Assembly (NCBI GenBank): GCA_030529995.1
Contig: JAUMVT010000027.1
Span: forward strand, 1 to 34,407
Direction: 5' to 3'
Length of the DNA stretch: 34,407 nucleotides
DNA from: Clostridia bacterium
Lineage (GTDB): Bacteria > Bacillota > Clostridia > Christensenellales > Aristaeellaceae
The notes under the pieces are model-generated. The model saw nothing but the letters and a program-made list of their open reading frames with translations. It did no database searches and was not told the origin of the DNA. The position numbers and the translations under genes are program-made. Positions 1-6,918 of the stretch are shown here, in pieces; the first letter of the stretch is position 1; each line of letters begins with the position of its first letter.

Positions 1-68
1 TTGGGTTCTCTTTTCTTTACCTTTGTGTTACCTATGTATTGTACCTTAACAAATGCAAATCGTCTGTC

Positions 69-97
69 TTGCACAACCCATGTGAAAATGGTACAAT
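69..97 (+). promoter_or_regulatory. Sigma-A type promoter for trmL operon
   Basis: TTGCAC (69-74) and TACAAT (92-97) are separated by 17 bp. Transcription from here would begin just before the GAGGTG ribosome site of the first gene, giving a very short leader. Confidence 0.6.
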
Positions 98-115
98 CTT
101 TACGAGGTGAATCCC

Positions 116-637
116 TTGGCATTACAGATTGTTTTGGTGAACCCTGAAATTCCGCAGAACACGGGAAACATTGCCCGCAGCTGTGCCGCCACCGGTGCTA
201 CGCTGCACCTGATTGAGCCCCTGGGCTTTTCCCTGAGCGATAAATACCTGAAGCGTGCCGGGCTGGATTACTGGAACCTGATGACCTACCACGTGTACCC
301 CGATGTGGAGGACTTTCTGCTGAAGCATCCCCATGCCCGGATGCACTTTGCCAGCACTAAGGCTCCCAGAAGCTATACGGAGGTTGCCTACGAGGATGAG
401 GATTTTCTTGTCTTCGGCTGCGAATCCCGGGGCTTGCCGGAAAACCTGCTGGAAAAGGTGTACGACCGGTGCATCCGCATTCCCATGCGGCCGGAAGCCC
501 GGAGCCTGAACCTGTCCAACTCCGTGGCCATTGTGCTCTACGAGGCACTTCGGCAGCTGGACTTCCCCGGCCTGAGTGCCGAAGGCCACCTGACCGGCCG
601 AACGGAGCAGGATGCCCCCTGGCTGGACTATGTGTAA
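116..637 (+). CDS. trmL: tRNA (cytidine/uridine-2'-O-)-methyltransferase TrmL
   Basis: SPOUT-class methyltransferase expected to 2'-O-methylate the wobble base (position 34) of tRNA-Leu isoacceptors using SAM. The 173-residue protein has the family hallmarks: N-terminal NPEIPQNTGNIAR, LIEPLGF, a central FGCESRGLP and the C-terminal SLNLSNSVAIVLYEALRQL segment that forms the knotted SAM site. Length matches the family, about 155-175 residues. I place the start at the TTG at 116 because GAGGTG at 104-109 is correctly spaced from it; a GTG at 107 in the same frame overlaps that ribosome site. It is the first gene of a forward run of six closely spaced genes. Confidence 0.93.
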   Translation: MALQIVLVNPEIPQNTGNIARSCAATGATLHLIEPLGFSLSDKYLKRAGLDYWNLMTYHVYPDVEDFLLKHPHARMHFASTKAPRSYTEVAYEDEDFLVFGCESRGLPENLLEKVYDRCIRIPMRPEARSLNLSNSVAIVLYEALRQLDFPGLSAEGHLTGRTEQDAPWLDYV

Positions 638-655
638 CCCGAAGGAGGGGTAAGT

Positions 656-1033
656 TTGGCTTATTTTACCCATAACGATCAAAACAGCGCCCCTCATGAG
701 CGTGTGTTCCATCAGCCTGTACAGGATGACTGGGCAGACAATCCCGAAGACGACTATGACGATGCCATGGATGACGACGGTTCTTATCCTCAGGAGCCCT
801 ACGATGATGACCTGGAGGACGAAGATCCGGATGACGAGCCCCTGACCCCGGAAGAGAAGAAGATGCTGCGCAAAGGACGCTTCCGTGTGGCTGCCGGTAT
901 TTTTGATTTCTTCAGCGTCATTGCAGGCACGGTGGTGATTCTGATTTTCATTGCTCTGCTGGTCAGCCTGATCACCTGGCTTCAGTCTGACTTTGACCAG
1001 ACCTTTACCCTGATCACCCGAACCTTCGGCTAA
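656..1033 (+). CDS. Small acidic single-pass membrane protein, unknown function
   Basis: I do not recognise this 125-residue protein. Residues about 25-70 are strongly acidic with repeated Asp/Glu-Asp and Pro, followed by a basic KKMLRKGRFR patch and one hydrophobic segment at about 83-110 (IFDFFSVIAGTVVILIFIALL). The basic patch ahead of the helix suggests the acidic N-terminal half is cytoplasmic. The start is a TTG at 656 preceded by GGAGGGG. It lies 18 bp after trmL and 19 bp before a uracil-DNA glycosylase gene, so it is probably co-transcribed with them. Real coding is supported by spacing and ribosome site; no function can be assigned. Confidence 0.7.
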   Translation: MAYFTHNDQNSAPHERVFHQPVQDDWADNPEDDYDDAMDDDGSYPQEPYDDDLEDEDPDDEPLTPEEKKMLRKGRFRVAAGIFDFFSVIAGTVVILIFIALLVSLITWLQSDFDQTFTLITRTFG

Positions 1034-1052
1034 CAGAAAGAAGGGTGCTGCC

Positions 1053-1652
1053 GTGACAGCCATTACCTGGGAGCTTTTCAACCATCAGGTTGCCGAATGC
1101 AGGCGATGCGGCCTGTGCGGCGGCATTCACCACAAGGTGCCCGGACAGGGAGACCCCCATGCCCCGCTGATGCTCATTGGCGAGGGTCCCGGTCAGGTGG
1201 AAGATGAGCAGGGACTGGCTTTCGTAGGTCCTGCCGGTCAGCTGCTGACCCGGATGCTGGCTGCCATTTCCCTGCCGAGAGACCGGGTGTATATCTGCAA
1301 TGTAGTGAAATGCCGCCCGCCGAACAATCGTGTTCCCACCGCTGAGGAAGCCGCTGCCTGCATGATGCATTTACGGATGCAGGTGTCCCTTGTGCGCCCG
1401 AAGGTAATTGTGCTGCTGGGCTCTACAGCCGCCAAGAACACCCTGGGGGATACCCTTCGCATTACCCGTGACCGTGGGCAATGGTTTGAGCGGAACGGCG
1501 TCTGGATGATGCCCACCTATCACCCCTCTGCCCTGCTCCGGGATCCCAGTAAGAAGCGTGAGGCGTGGGAGGATATGCAGACCCTCCGGGACAAGCTGAT
1601 GGAGCTGCAGCTGTACCCGGATCTATACGGAGTGAGTAATGACCATGCATGA
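1053..1652 (+). CDS. Family 4 uracil-DNA glycosylase (4Fe-4S type)
   Basis: Removes uracil arising from cytosine deamination or misincorporation, starting base excision repair. The 199-residue protein has motif 1 GEGPGQVED (residues 43-51), the FVGPAGQLL segment and the C-terminal YHPSALLR motif that contacts DNA. Four cysteines at 16, 19, 87 and 103 have the CxxC...C...C spacing that ligates the [4Fe-4S] cluster of family 4 enzymes. Start is GTG at 1053, 7 nt after AAGAAGGG. A second, related gene begins before this one ends, so the two are translationally coupled. Confidence 0.9.
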   Translation: MTAITWELFNHQVAECRRCGLCGGIHHKVPGQGDPHAPLMLIGEGPGQVEDEQGLAFVGPAGQLLTRMLAAISLPRDRVYICNVVKCRPPNNRVPTAEEAAACMMHLRMQVSLVRPKVIVLLGSTAAKNTLGDTLRITRDRGQWFERNGVWMMPTYHPSALLRDPSKKREAWEDMQTLRDKLMELQLYPDLYGVSNDHA

Positions 1653-2247
1653 AATGGAGGCACGCTGCCGGAAAGCCGCCGGAGAAACGTGGCCGGAGAA
1701 AACAGTGGTCTTTGGCGAAGGCAACGAGCATCATCCGGCAGTGATGCTCATCGGGGAAGCCCCCGGTGAGCAGGAATCCCTGCAAGGCCGCCCCTTTGTG
1801 GGCAAGGCAGGCAAGAATCTGGATCAGTTTCTGGATGTGCTGCAGCTGAACCGGTGGGACATCCGCATCAGCAATGTGGTCAAAATCCGCCCCACCAAGA
1901 TCAGCCCCAAAGGGCGCATGTCCAATCGTCCCCCTACCAAAGAGGAGATCGCCTTCTTTGCGCCTTACTTGTACGAGGAAATCCTGCTGGTGCAGCCCCG
2001 AATGCTGGTGACCCTGGGCAATACCGCCCTCCACGCCATCGTAGGCGATGCAACCATTGGTAGCTGTCACGGGCAGGTAATGCAGACCGTCATTAAGGCA
2101 GGAGACACGGAGGCAGGCTTTTCCGTCTTTCCCCTTTACCACCCTGCATCCATTATCTATAATCGGGGGCTTGCCCAGGTGTATCAGGAGGATCTGCTGA
2201 TTCTCCGGCGTGTTCTGGAACAAGGTGAGCCTTCATTTTTTGAATGA
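1645..2247 (+). CDS. Second uracil-DNA glycosylase-like protein without the Fe-S cysteines
   Basis: A 200-residue member of the uracil-DNA glycosylase fold with GEAPGEQE, FVGKAGKNL and YHPASIIYN at the positions equivalent to the motifs of its upstream neighbour. Only one of the four cluster cysteines survives: the N-terminal CxxC is reduced to one Cys, and the KCRPP element reads KIRPT. It therefore probably lacks the iron-sulfur cluster. Two ATG codons, 1639 and 1645, overlap the end of the preceding gene; GGAGTGAG at 1630-1637 is better spaced for 1645. Whether it acts on uracil or another damaged base is unknown. Confident on family, moderate on activity. Confidence 0.85.
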   Translation: MHEMEARCRKAAGETWPEKTVVFGEGNEHHPAVMLIGEAPGEQESLQGRPFVGKAGKNLDQFLDVLQLNRWDIRISNVVKIRPTKISPKGRMSNRPPTKEEIAFFAPYLYEEILLVQPRMLVTLGNTALHAIVGDATIGSCHGQVMQTVIKAGDTEAGFSVFPLYHPASIIYNRGLAQVYQEDLLILRRVLEQGEPSFFE

Positions 2248-2255
2248 GGAAAACC

Positions 2256-3413
2256 ATGAGTATATATTTCAAGTGCCCCGTTGCTGCCCGCTGCGGCGGA
2301 TGCCAGATGACGAAGCTCCCCTATCAGGAGCAGCTGCGTGTCAAGCAGCGCCGCATGGAGGAGCTGCTGCGCCCCTTCTGCCCGGTGGAACCCATTCGAG
2401 GCATGTCCTCTCCTCTGCACTATCGCAACAAGGTGCATGCCGTGCTGTCCGTGGACAAAAGCGGACGGCCTATTTCCGGGGTTTACGCCGCCGGAACGCA
2501 CCGGGTGGTACCGGTCAAACATTGCCTGATTGAGGATCAGCGGGCGGATCAGATTATCCGCAGCATTGTGGAACTTCTGCCGAAATTCCGCCTGAGAATT
2601 TATAACGAGTACACCCATCGGGGTTTTCTGCGGCACATCGTCATCCGCACCGGCCAATTCACGGGGCAAATCATGGTGGTGCTGGTCACCACCTCCCTGG
2701 AGTTTCCCGGAAAGAAGGAGTTTGTGCAGGCACTTGTGCAGCTTCACCCGGAAATCACCACCATCGTGGTCAACGAAAACAATCGTCAAACCAGCGTGGT
2801 GCTGGGCAATCGGGAAAATGTCCTTTACGGCAGCGGCTACATGGAGGACGAACTTTGCGGCAAGCGATTCCGCATTTCCCCACGTTCTTTCTATCAGGTC
2901 AATGCCCAGCAGGCAGAGGTACTGTACGAAACAGCCATCGATCTGATGGGACTCACCGGCAAAGAAACCCTGCTGGACGCCTACTGCGGCACCGGCACCA
3001 TCGGTCTTTGCGCCTCCGACAAGGCTGCAAGGCTCATCGGCGTTGAGCTGAACGCCGACGCCGTGAAGGACGCCCGCATCAATGCGGAAGCCAATCAGGT
3101 TCATAACGCATCCTTTTATTGCGATGATGCAGGCCGCTTCATGACCCGCATGGCCAGGGAAGGTCACGTGCCGGATGTGGTGTGCATGGATCCTCCCCGT
3201 TCCGGCAGTGATGTGCCCTTCCTCACTGCTGTCAAATCCCTTGCACCCAAGAAAATTGTGTACGTCTCCTGCGGTCCCGATACGCTGGCGCGCGATTTGG
3301 ATTTTCTGTGCAGGGACGGGCAATACAAAGTGTTGACAGCCGTGCCTGTGGATATGTTCCCCTGCACGGAACATATAGAGACAGTCGTCTCCCTCTCCCG
3401 AGTTTCCCGGTAA
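2256..3413 (+). CDS. 23S rRNA (uracil-5-)-methyltransferase, RlmCD/RumA type
   Basis: SAM-dependent RNA m5U methyltransferase. In Firmicutes one RlmCD enzyme usually modifies U747 and U1939 of 23S rRNA. The 385-residue protein opens with an iron-sulfur site, Cys7, Cys13 and Cys16 plus Cys90, followed by a Rossmann methyltransferase domain with [13 protein letters not shown] (SAM binding), DPPRSG, the catalytic-Cys motif [12 protein letters not shown] and CTEHIE with the general-base Glu. No N-terminal TRAM domain is present, making it shorter than the usual 430-460 residues. I choose ATG 2256, spaced 6 nt from GAGG, over ATG 2244, which overlaps the previous stop and lacks a suitable ribosome site. 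Confidence 0.9.
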   Translation: MSIYFKCPVAARCGGCQMTKLPYQEQLRVKQRRMEELLRPFCPVEPIRGMSSPLHYRNKVHAVLSVDKSGRPISGVYAAGTHRVVPVKHCLIEDQRADQIIRSIVELLPKFRLRIYNEYTHRGFLRHIVIRTGQFTGQIMVVLVTTSLEFPGKKEFVQALVQLHPEITTIVVNENNRQTSVVLGNRENVLYGSGYMEDELCGKRFRISPRSFYQVNAQQAEVLYETAIDLMGLTGKETLLDAYCGTGTIGLCASDKAARLIGVELNADAVKDARINAEANQVHNASFYCDDAGRFMTRMAREGHVPDVVCMDPPRSGSDVPFLTAVKSLAPKKIVYVSCGPDTLARDLDFLCRDGQYKVLTAVPVDMFPCTEHIETVVSLSRVSR

Positions 3414-3435
3414 GGTTTGCAAGGAGGCAAGCATC

Positions 3436-3819
3436 ATGAAGATCGAACACGTTGCCCTGTATGTCAATGACCTGGAGAAAGCCCGGAATTTCTTCATGAA
3501 GTATCTGGGGGCAAGCTCTAACGACGGATACCACAACCCGAAGTCCGATTTCCGCTCTTACTTTCTTTCCTTTGACGATGGTGCCCGGCTGGAGCTCATG
3601 CAGAAACCCGGCATGTCGGATTTGCCTAAAGAGCTTGCCCGCACCGGCTATGCCCACATTGCCTTCAGCGTGGGCAGCAAGGAAAAAGTCGATGCCCTGA
3701 CCGCCGTGCTGAAGGCAGACGGCTACGAGGTCATCAGCGGCCCCCGTACAACGGGAGACGGCTACTACGAAAGCTGCATCGTTGTCGTAGAGGGTAATCA
3801 GGTGGAAATCACAGTTTGA
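3436..3819 (+). CDS. VOC (glyoxalase/bleomycin-resistance fold) protein
   Basis: A 127-residue protein of the vicinal oxygen chelate superfamily, starting [19 protein letters not shown] and ending EGNQVEITV, the two ends of the paired beta-alpha-beta-beta-beta units. His5, the histidine of GYAHIAFSV and the C-terminal Glu are candidate metal ligands. Members include lactoylglutathione lyases, epimerases and resistance proteins, and the substrate cannot be told from sequence. GGAGGC precedes the ATG. It ends the trmL operon and faces the MerR-family gene with a 21-bp gap. Confidence 0.8.
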   Translation: MKIEHVALYVNDLEKARNFFMKYLGASSNDGYHNPKSDFRSYFLSFDDGARLELMQKPGMSDLPKELARTGYAHIAFSVGSKEKVDALTAVLKADGYEVISGPRTTGDGYYESCIVVVEGNQVEITV

Positions 3820-3840
3820 GACTGTGTGCACTGCGCTTGC

Positions 3841-4245
3841 TTATTCTTTCATCAACTCCGGCACCAAATGACTGTAGTACGCCGTTTTGCCGGACAGCAC
3901 ATCATCATAAAATCCCTGCTTCCAGTCGATGTATGCTACTGCTTCCTGCAGTTTCGCGATTGATCGAAGCAGGGATTCCCTTTTGGCTGCAAGAATGACC
4001 TTTCGCTCAGGAATCGAACTTTCGCCCTTCATGCAAAGTGCCAGATACGCCTTCATTTCCTCAATGCCCATGCCGCAGCTTTTCAGGCAGTTCAGGCTTT
4101 GAATCCATTTGATGTCATGCTCATCAAAAATCCGATAATTTCGACAATCCCGTTTCACATTGGGGACTAACCCCTCATTGCAGTAAAATTTCAAATTTTC
4201 ATAAGTCATACCAGTCAGCGCACAAGCCTCTTTCATCGAATACAT
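3841..4245 (-). CDS. MerR-family transcriptional regulator, likely redox or electrophile sensing
   Basis: A 134-residue MerR protein. The winged helix-turn-helix occupies residues 1-70 (EACALTGMTYENLKFYCNEGL, then NYRIFDEHDIKWI), and a dimerisation coiled coil follows from about 75 to 110. Six cysteines occur at 8, 22, 34, 53, 57 and 71; thiol-sensing MerR proteins such as AdhR and NmlR use a conserved Cys near position 53, so thiol chemistry is plausible but inferred. The gene is divergent from a flavodoxin and two aldo/keto reductases whose promoter has the stretched spacer MerR proteins act on. AAGAAGGG precedes the ATG by about 6 nt. Confidence 0.88.
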   Translation of the reverse strand: MYSMKEACALTGMTYENLKFYCNEGLVPNVKRDCRNYRIFDEHDIKWIQSLNCLKSCGMGIEEMKAYLALCMKGESSIPERKVILAAKRESLLRSIAKLQEAVAYIDWKQGFYDDVLSGKTAYYSHLVPELMKE

Positions 4246-4275
4246 AAAAAATCCCTTCTTTCTTCAAAAAAGTTC

Positions 4276-4306
4276 TTGACCGGGAGCAACTACCGGCTGC
4301 TATCAT
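4276..4306 (+). promoter_or_regulatory. MerR-type promoter/operator of the flavodoxin-AKR operon
   Basis: TTGACC (4276-4281) and TATCAT (4301-4306) are 19 bp apart, two more than the optimum, as in promoters activated by DNA-distorting MerR proteins. The spacer contains a dyad centred on 4288, CCGG-G-AG-CAA-CT-A-CCGG (4280-4296), placed where MerR dimers bind. Confidence 0.75.
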
Positions 4307-4368
4307 CATAGTGCACTGAACAGTCCCTTGTCAACGTGCAAAAATGATAACGAAGGAGTGGTTCCAAT

Positions 4369-4965
4369 ATGAACAAAACCTTTGCATCGATCATGAGTGT
4401 CCTGCTGCTCTTGGTTCTTTCCGCATGCGGAAAGAATGCGTATGCCCTGGCAGAGGACTCTTCTCTGCCATGTGCAGCCGATTCGAAAACTTTGGTTGTC
4501 TATTTCTCCGCAACGGGAAGCACGAAAAGAATCGCCCATGTGATCGCCGAGGAAACCGGCGGCGATCTGTTTGTATTGGAGCCGGTCAATCCCTACAGCA
4601 GCGAAGATTTGGATTGGACGGCTGACGGCAGCCGCGTAAATCTTGAGCATGATGATGAATCCTTGCGATCCATTGAGCTCGTGAGCACTTCTGTCGAGAA
4701 TTGGGATTCGTATGACACGGTATTCATCGGTTATCCGATCTGGTGGGGCATTGCAGCATGGCCGGTCAACGAATTCATTGCTTCCAATGACTTTTCAGGC
4801 AAAACAGTTATCCCATTCTGCACCTCTATAAGCTCCGGTATCGGTGAAAGTGCTACTTTGCTATCCGAAATGGCAGGAACAGGTAACTGGCAGGACGGTC
4901 AGCGATTCAGCAGCAGCACCTCGGATTCCGAGATAACTGAATGGCTTTCCACCCTCAACTATTAA
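4369..4965 (+). CDS. Flavodoxin-domain lipoprotein
   Basis: A 198-residue exported flavodoxin-like protein. Residues 1-20 form a lipoprotein signal with lipobox LLVLSAC, so Cys20 is the likely acylated residue anchoring it outside the membrane. The flavodoxin fold follows: KTLVVYFSATGSTKRIA carries the FMN phosphate loop, and FIGYPIWWGIAAWPVNEF the second FMN-contacting region. It probably binds FMN and acts as an extracytoplasmic quinone or thiol reductase, but its partner is unknown. It is the first gene behind the MerR-type promoter, with AAGGAG before the ATG and an aldo/keto reductase 20 bp downstream. Confidence 0.87.
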   Translation: MNKTFASIMSVLLLLVLSACGKNAYALAEDSSLPCAADSKTLVVYFSATGSTKRIAHVIAEETGGDLFVLEPVNPYSSEDLDWTADGSRVNLEHDDESLRSIELVSTSVENWDSYDTVFIGYPIWWGIAAWPVNEFIASNDFSGKTVIPFCTSISSGIGESATLLSEMAGTGNWQDGQRFSSSTSDSEITEWLSTLNY

Positions 4966-4985
4966 TCCGAAAGGAAGGCATCACC

Positions 4986-5873
4986 ATGGAATACATCACA
5001 TTAAGCAATGGCGTAAAAATGCCCCAGCTTGGCTACGGCGTCTATCAGGTCACACAGGACGAGTGTGAGCGCTGCGTACTGGATGCTCTGAAGGTCGGCT
5101 ACCGTGCCATCGACACCGCACAGAGCTATTTTAATGAGGAACAGGTCGGTGCTGCCATCGAGAAGTCAGGCATTAACCGCAAGGACATTTTCCTGACCAC
5201 CAAGGTCTGGGTAGAACACTATGGCTATGAGGAAGCAAAAAAGTCCGTGTTAGAATCCATGCGAAAGCTTCGCACTGACTATCTTGATCTCTGTCTCCTG
5301 CATCAGCCGTTTTCCGATTATTACGGCGCATGGCGAGCACTGGAGGAGCTGTATGAAGCCGGCACCATTCGTGCCATCGGTGTATCTAATTTTTATCCAG
5401 ACCGTCTGGTGGACATCTGCTCCTTTGCCCGAATCCGTCCGATGGTCAATCAGGTGGAGACGCACCCATTTAACCAGCAGATCGAGGCAAAAAAGTGGAT
5501 GGATAAGTACGGTGTACAGATCGAAGCCTGGGCACCCTTCGGCGAAGGCCGCGGTGGTATGTTCGCTCATCCTGTGCTGAATGAAATCGGTGCAAAATAT
5601 CATAAGAGTGCGGCGCAGGTCATCCTCCGCTGGCATCTGCAGCGTGGCGTGATCATCATTCCGAAATCCACCCACATCGAACGAATGCAGGAAAATCTGA
5701 ATGTCTTTGACTTCACACTTTCCGAGGAAGACATGGCTTCCATAGCAGCGCTGGACAAAAAAACCAGTGCCTTCTTCTCCCACGATGATCCTGCTATGGT
5801 AGAGTGGTTTGCCAAGATGGTAGAGGAACGAAAGCAAAACCACGACTGCGACAAAGAGAAAAAGGAATGGTAA
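4986..5873 (+). CDS. Aldo/keto reductase 1
   Basis: NAD(P)H-dependent oxidoreductase of the aldo/keto reductase superfamily, predicted to reduce reactive aldehydes or ketones. The 295-residue protein shows the catalytic tetrad Asp43, Tyr48, Lys73 and His106 (IDTAQSYFNEE, TTKVW, LLHQP), the NQVETHPF strand and the cofactor segment IPKSTHIERMQENL. Length fits the small bacterial 2,5-diketogluconate-reductase-like group. The start at 4986 follows GAAAGGAAGG; an in-frame upstream codon at 4941 lies within the flavodoxin gene. A paralogue follows 14 bp downstream. Confidence 0.92.
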   Translation: MEYITLSNGVKMPQLGYGVYQVTQDECERCVLDALKVGYRAIDTAQSYFNEEQVGAAIEKSGINRKDIFLTTKVWVEHYGYEEAKKSVLESMRKLRTDYLDLCLLHQPFSDYYGAWRALEELYEAGTIRAIGVSNFYPDRLVDICSFARIRPMVNQVETHPFNQQIEAKKWMDKYGVQIEAWAPFGEGRGGMFAHPVLNEIGAKYHKSAAQVILRWHLQRGVIIIPKSTHIERMQENLNVFDFTLSEEDMASIAALDKKTSAFFSHDDPAMVEWFAKMVEERKQNHDCDKEKKEW

Positions 5874-5887
5874 GGGAGAACGGTAGG

Positions 5888-6742
5888 ATGAACTATGTGA
5901 CGCTAAACAACGGCATCCAAATGCCGATGGTCGGCTACGGTGTGTTTGAAATTCCGACAGAGCAGACCGCCCGGTGTGTATTCGATGCGCTGGAAACCGG
6001 TTATCGGCTGATTGACACCGCACAGGCCTACTACAACGAAAAAGAGGTCGGCGACGGCATTCAACGTGGTATTCAGGAGCTTGGTATTCGCCGAGAGGAT
6101 ATCTTCCTTACCACAAAGGTTTGGGTAACGGAATTCGGCTATGAAAAGACAAAGGCCTCTGTGGAAGAATCTCTCCGTAAGCTCCAGACCGATTACCTCG
6201 ATCTGGTACTGATTCATCAATGCCTGTCTGATTATTACGGTGCCTATCGTGCTCTTGAGGATTTATATGATGAAGGTAAGATCAGAGCCATCGGCATCTC
6301 CAACTTCAGTGCCGAGCGTATGGCGGACATTGCAACCTTCAACCGTATTCTCCCTGCGGTCAACCAGGTGGAAACCCACCTGTTCTGGCAGCAATATGAA
6401 CTGCATGAATGGATGGAAAAGTATAACATTCAGCACGAGGCATGGGGTCCGCTTGCCCAGCACCGATTAAAAGAAGTACTCGAAAGCCCCATTGTAAAGC
6501 ATATTGCGGCCGCCCACGGTAAAACTCCCGCACAGGTTGCCCTAAGACAACATGTTCAGCGCGACATTGTGGCAATCCCAAAGAGCACACACAAGGATCG
6601 TATGCAGGAAAATCTGGATATTTTTGATTTTGAGCTGACTGCCGATGAAATGGAACAGTTCAAGACGCTGGATGAGAACCGTTCTATGTGGGCAGCATAT
6701 GATGATCCCATGATTGTGCAGTACGCCATGGCGGAGGATTAA
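5888..6742 (+). CDS. Aldo/keto reductase 2 (tandem paralogue)
   Basis: A 284-residue aldo/keto reductase closely related to its upstream neighbour. The tetrad is Asp43, Tyr48, Lys77 and His110. The NQVETH strand and IPKSTHKDRMQENL cofactor segment are kept. It differs at the substrate loops: LAQHRLKEVLESP replaces FGEGRGGMFAHP, suggesting a different carbonyl substrate. ATG at 5888 is preceded by AGGGAGA. It is the last gene of the MerR-controlled cassette and is followed by a strong terminator. Confidence 0.92.
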   Translation: MNYVTLNNGIQMPMVGYGVFEIPTEQTARCVFDALETGYRLIDTAQAYYNEKEVGDGIQRGIQELGIRREDIFLTTKVWVTEFGYEKTKASVEESLRKLQTDYLDLVLIHQCLSDYYGAYRALEDLYDEGKIRAIGISNFSAERMADIATFNRILPAVNQVETHLFWQQYELHEWMEKYNIQHEAWGPLAQHRLKEVLESPIVKHIAAAHGKTPAQVALRQHVQRDIVAIPKSTHKDRMQENLDIFDFELTADEMEQFKTLDENRSMWAAYDDPMIVQYAMAED

Positions 6743-6797
6743 CGGCGGCTGCTCTCAGCAAGCACTGATCAGCTGCCGACATTCCGTGCACAAAACC

Positions 6798-6846
6798 AAG
6801 CTCCTCATCATCGGAAGATCTTCGTTGATGAGGAGCTTGACTTTTT
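6798..6846 (+). terminator. Rho-independent terminator of the AKR operon
   Basis: A 13-bp perfect stem (AAGCTCCTCATCA, 6798-6810, with 6826-6838) is followed by GAC and five T. Confidence 0.9.
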
Positions 6847-6860
6847 CTATGATGATGCAG

Positions 6861-6904
6861 TAAAAGAAATCACCCGCCAAAGCATTGAAAACCTTGGCGG
6901 GTGA
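6861..6904 (-). terminator. Terminator of the secreted SH3/Ig protein gene
   Basis: A 12-bp stem (ATCACCCGCCAA, 6869-6880, with 6893-6904) continues on the minus strand into TTCTTTTAC. It lies just past the stop of the reverse gene at 6919. Confidence 0.85.
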
Positions 6905-6918
6905 TGCTGTATGATGGT

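Noticed and set aside
122-1081. Long reverse frame opposite trmL and its neighbour
   Set aside because: Shadow of forward genes with clear family motifs; no ribosome site and biased, low-complexity residue use.
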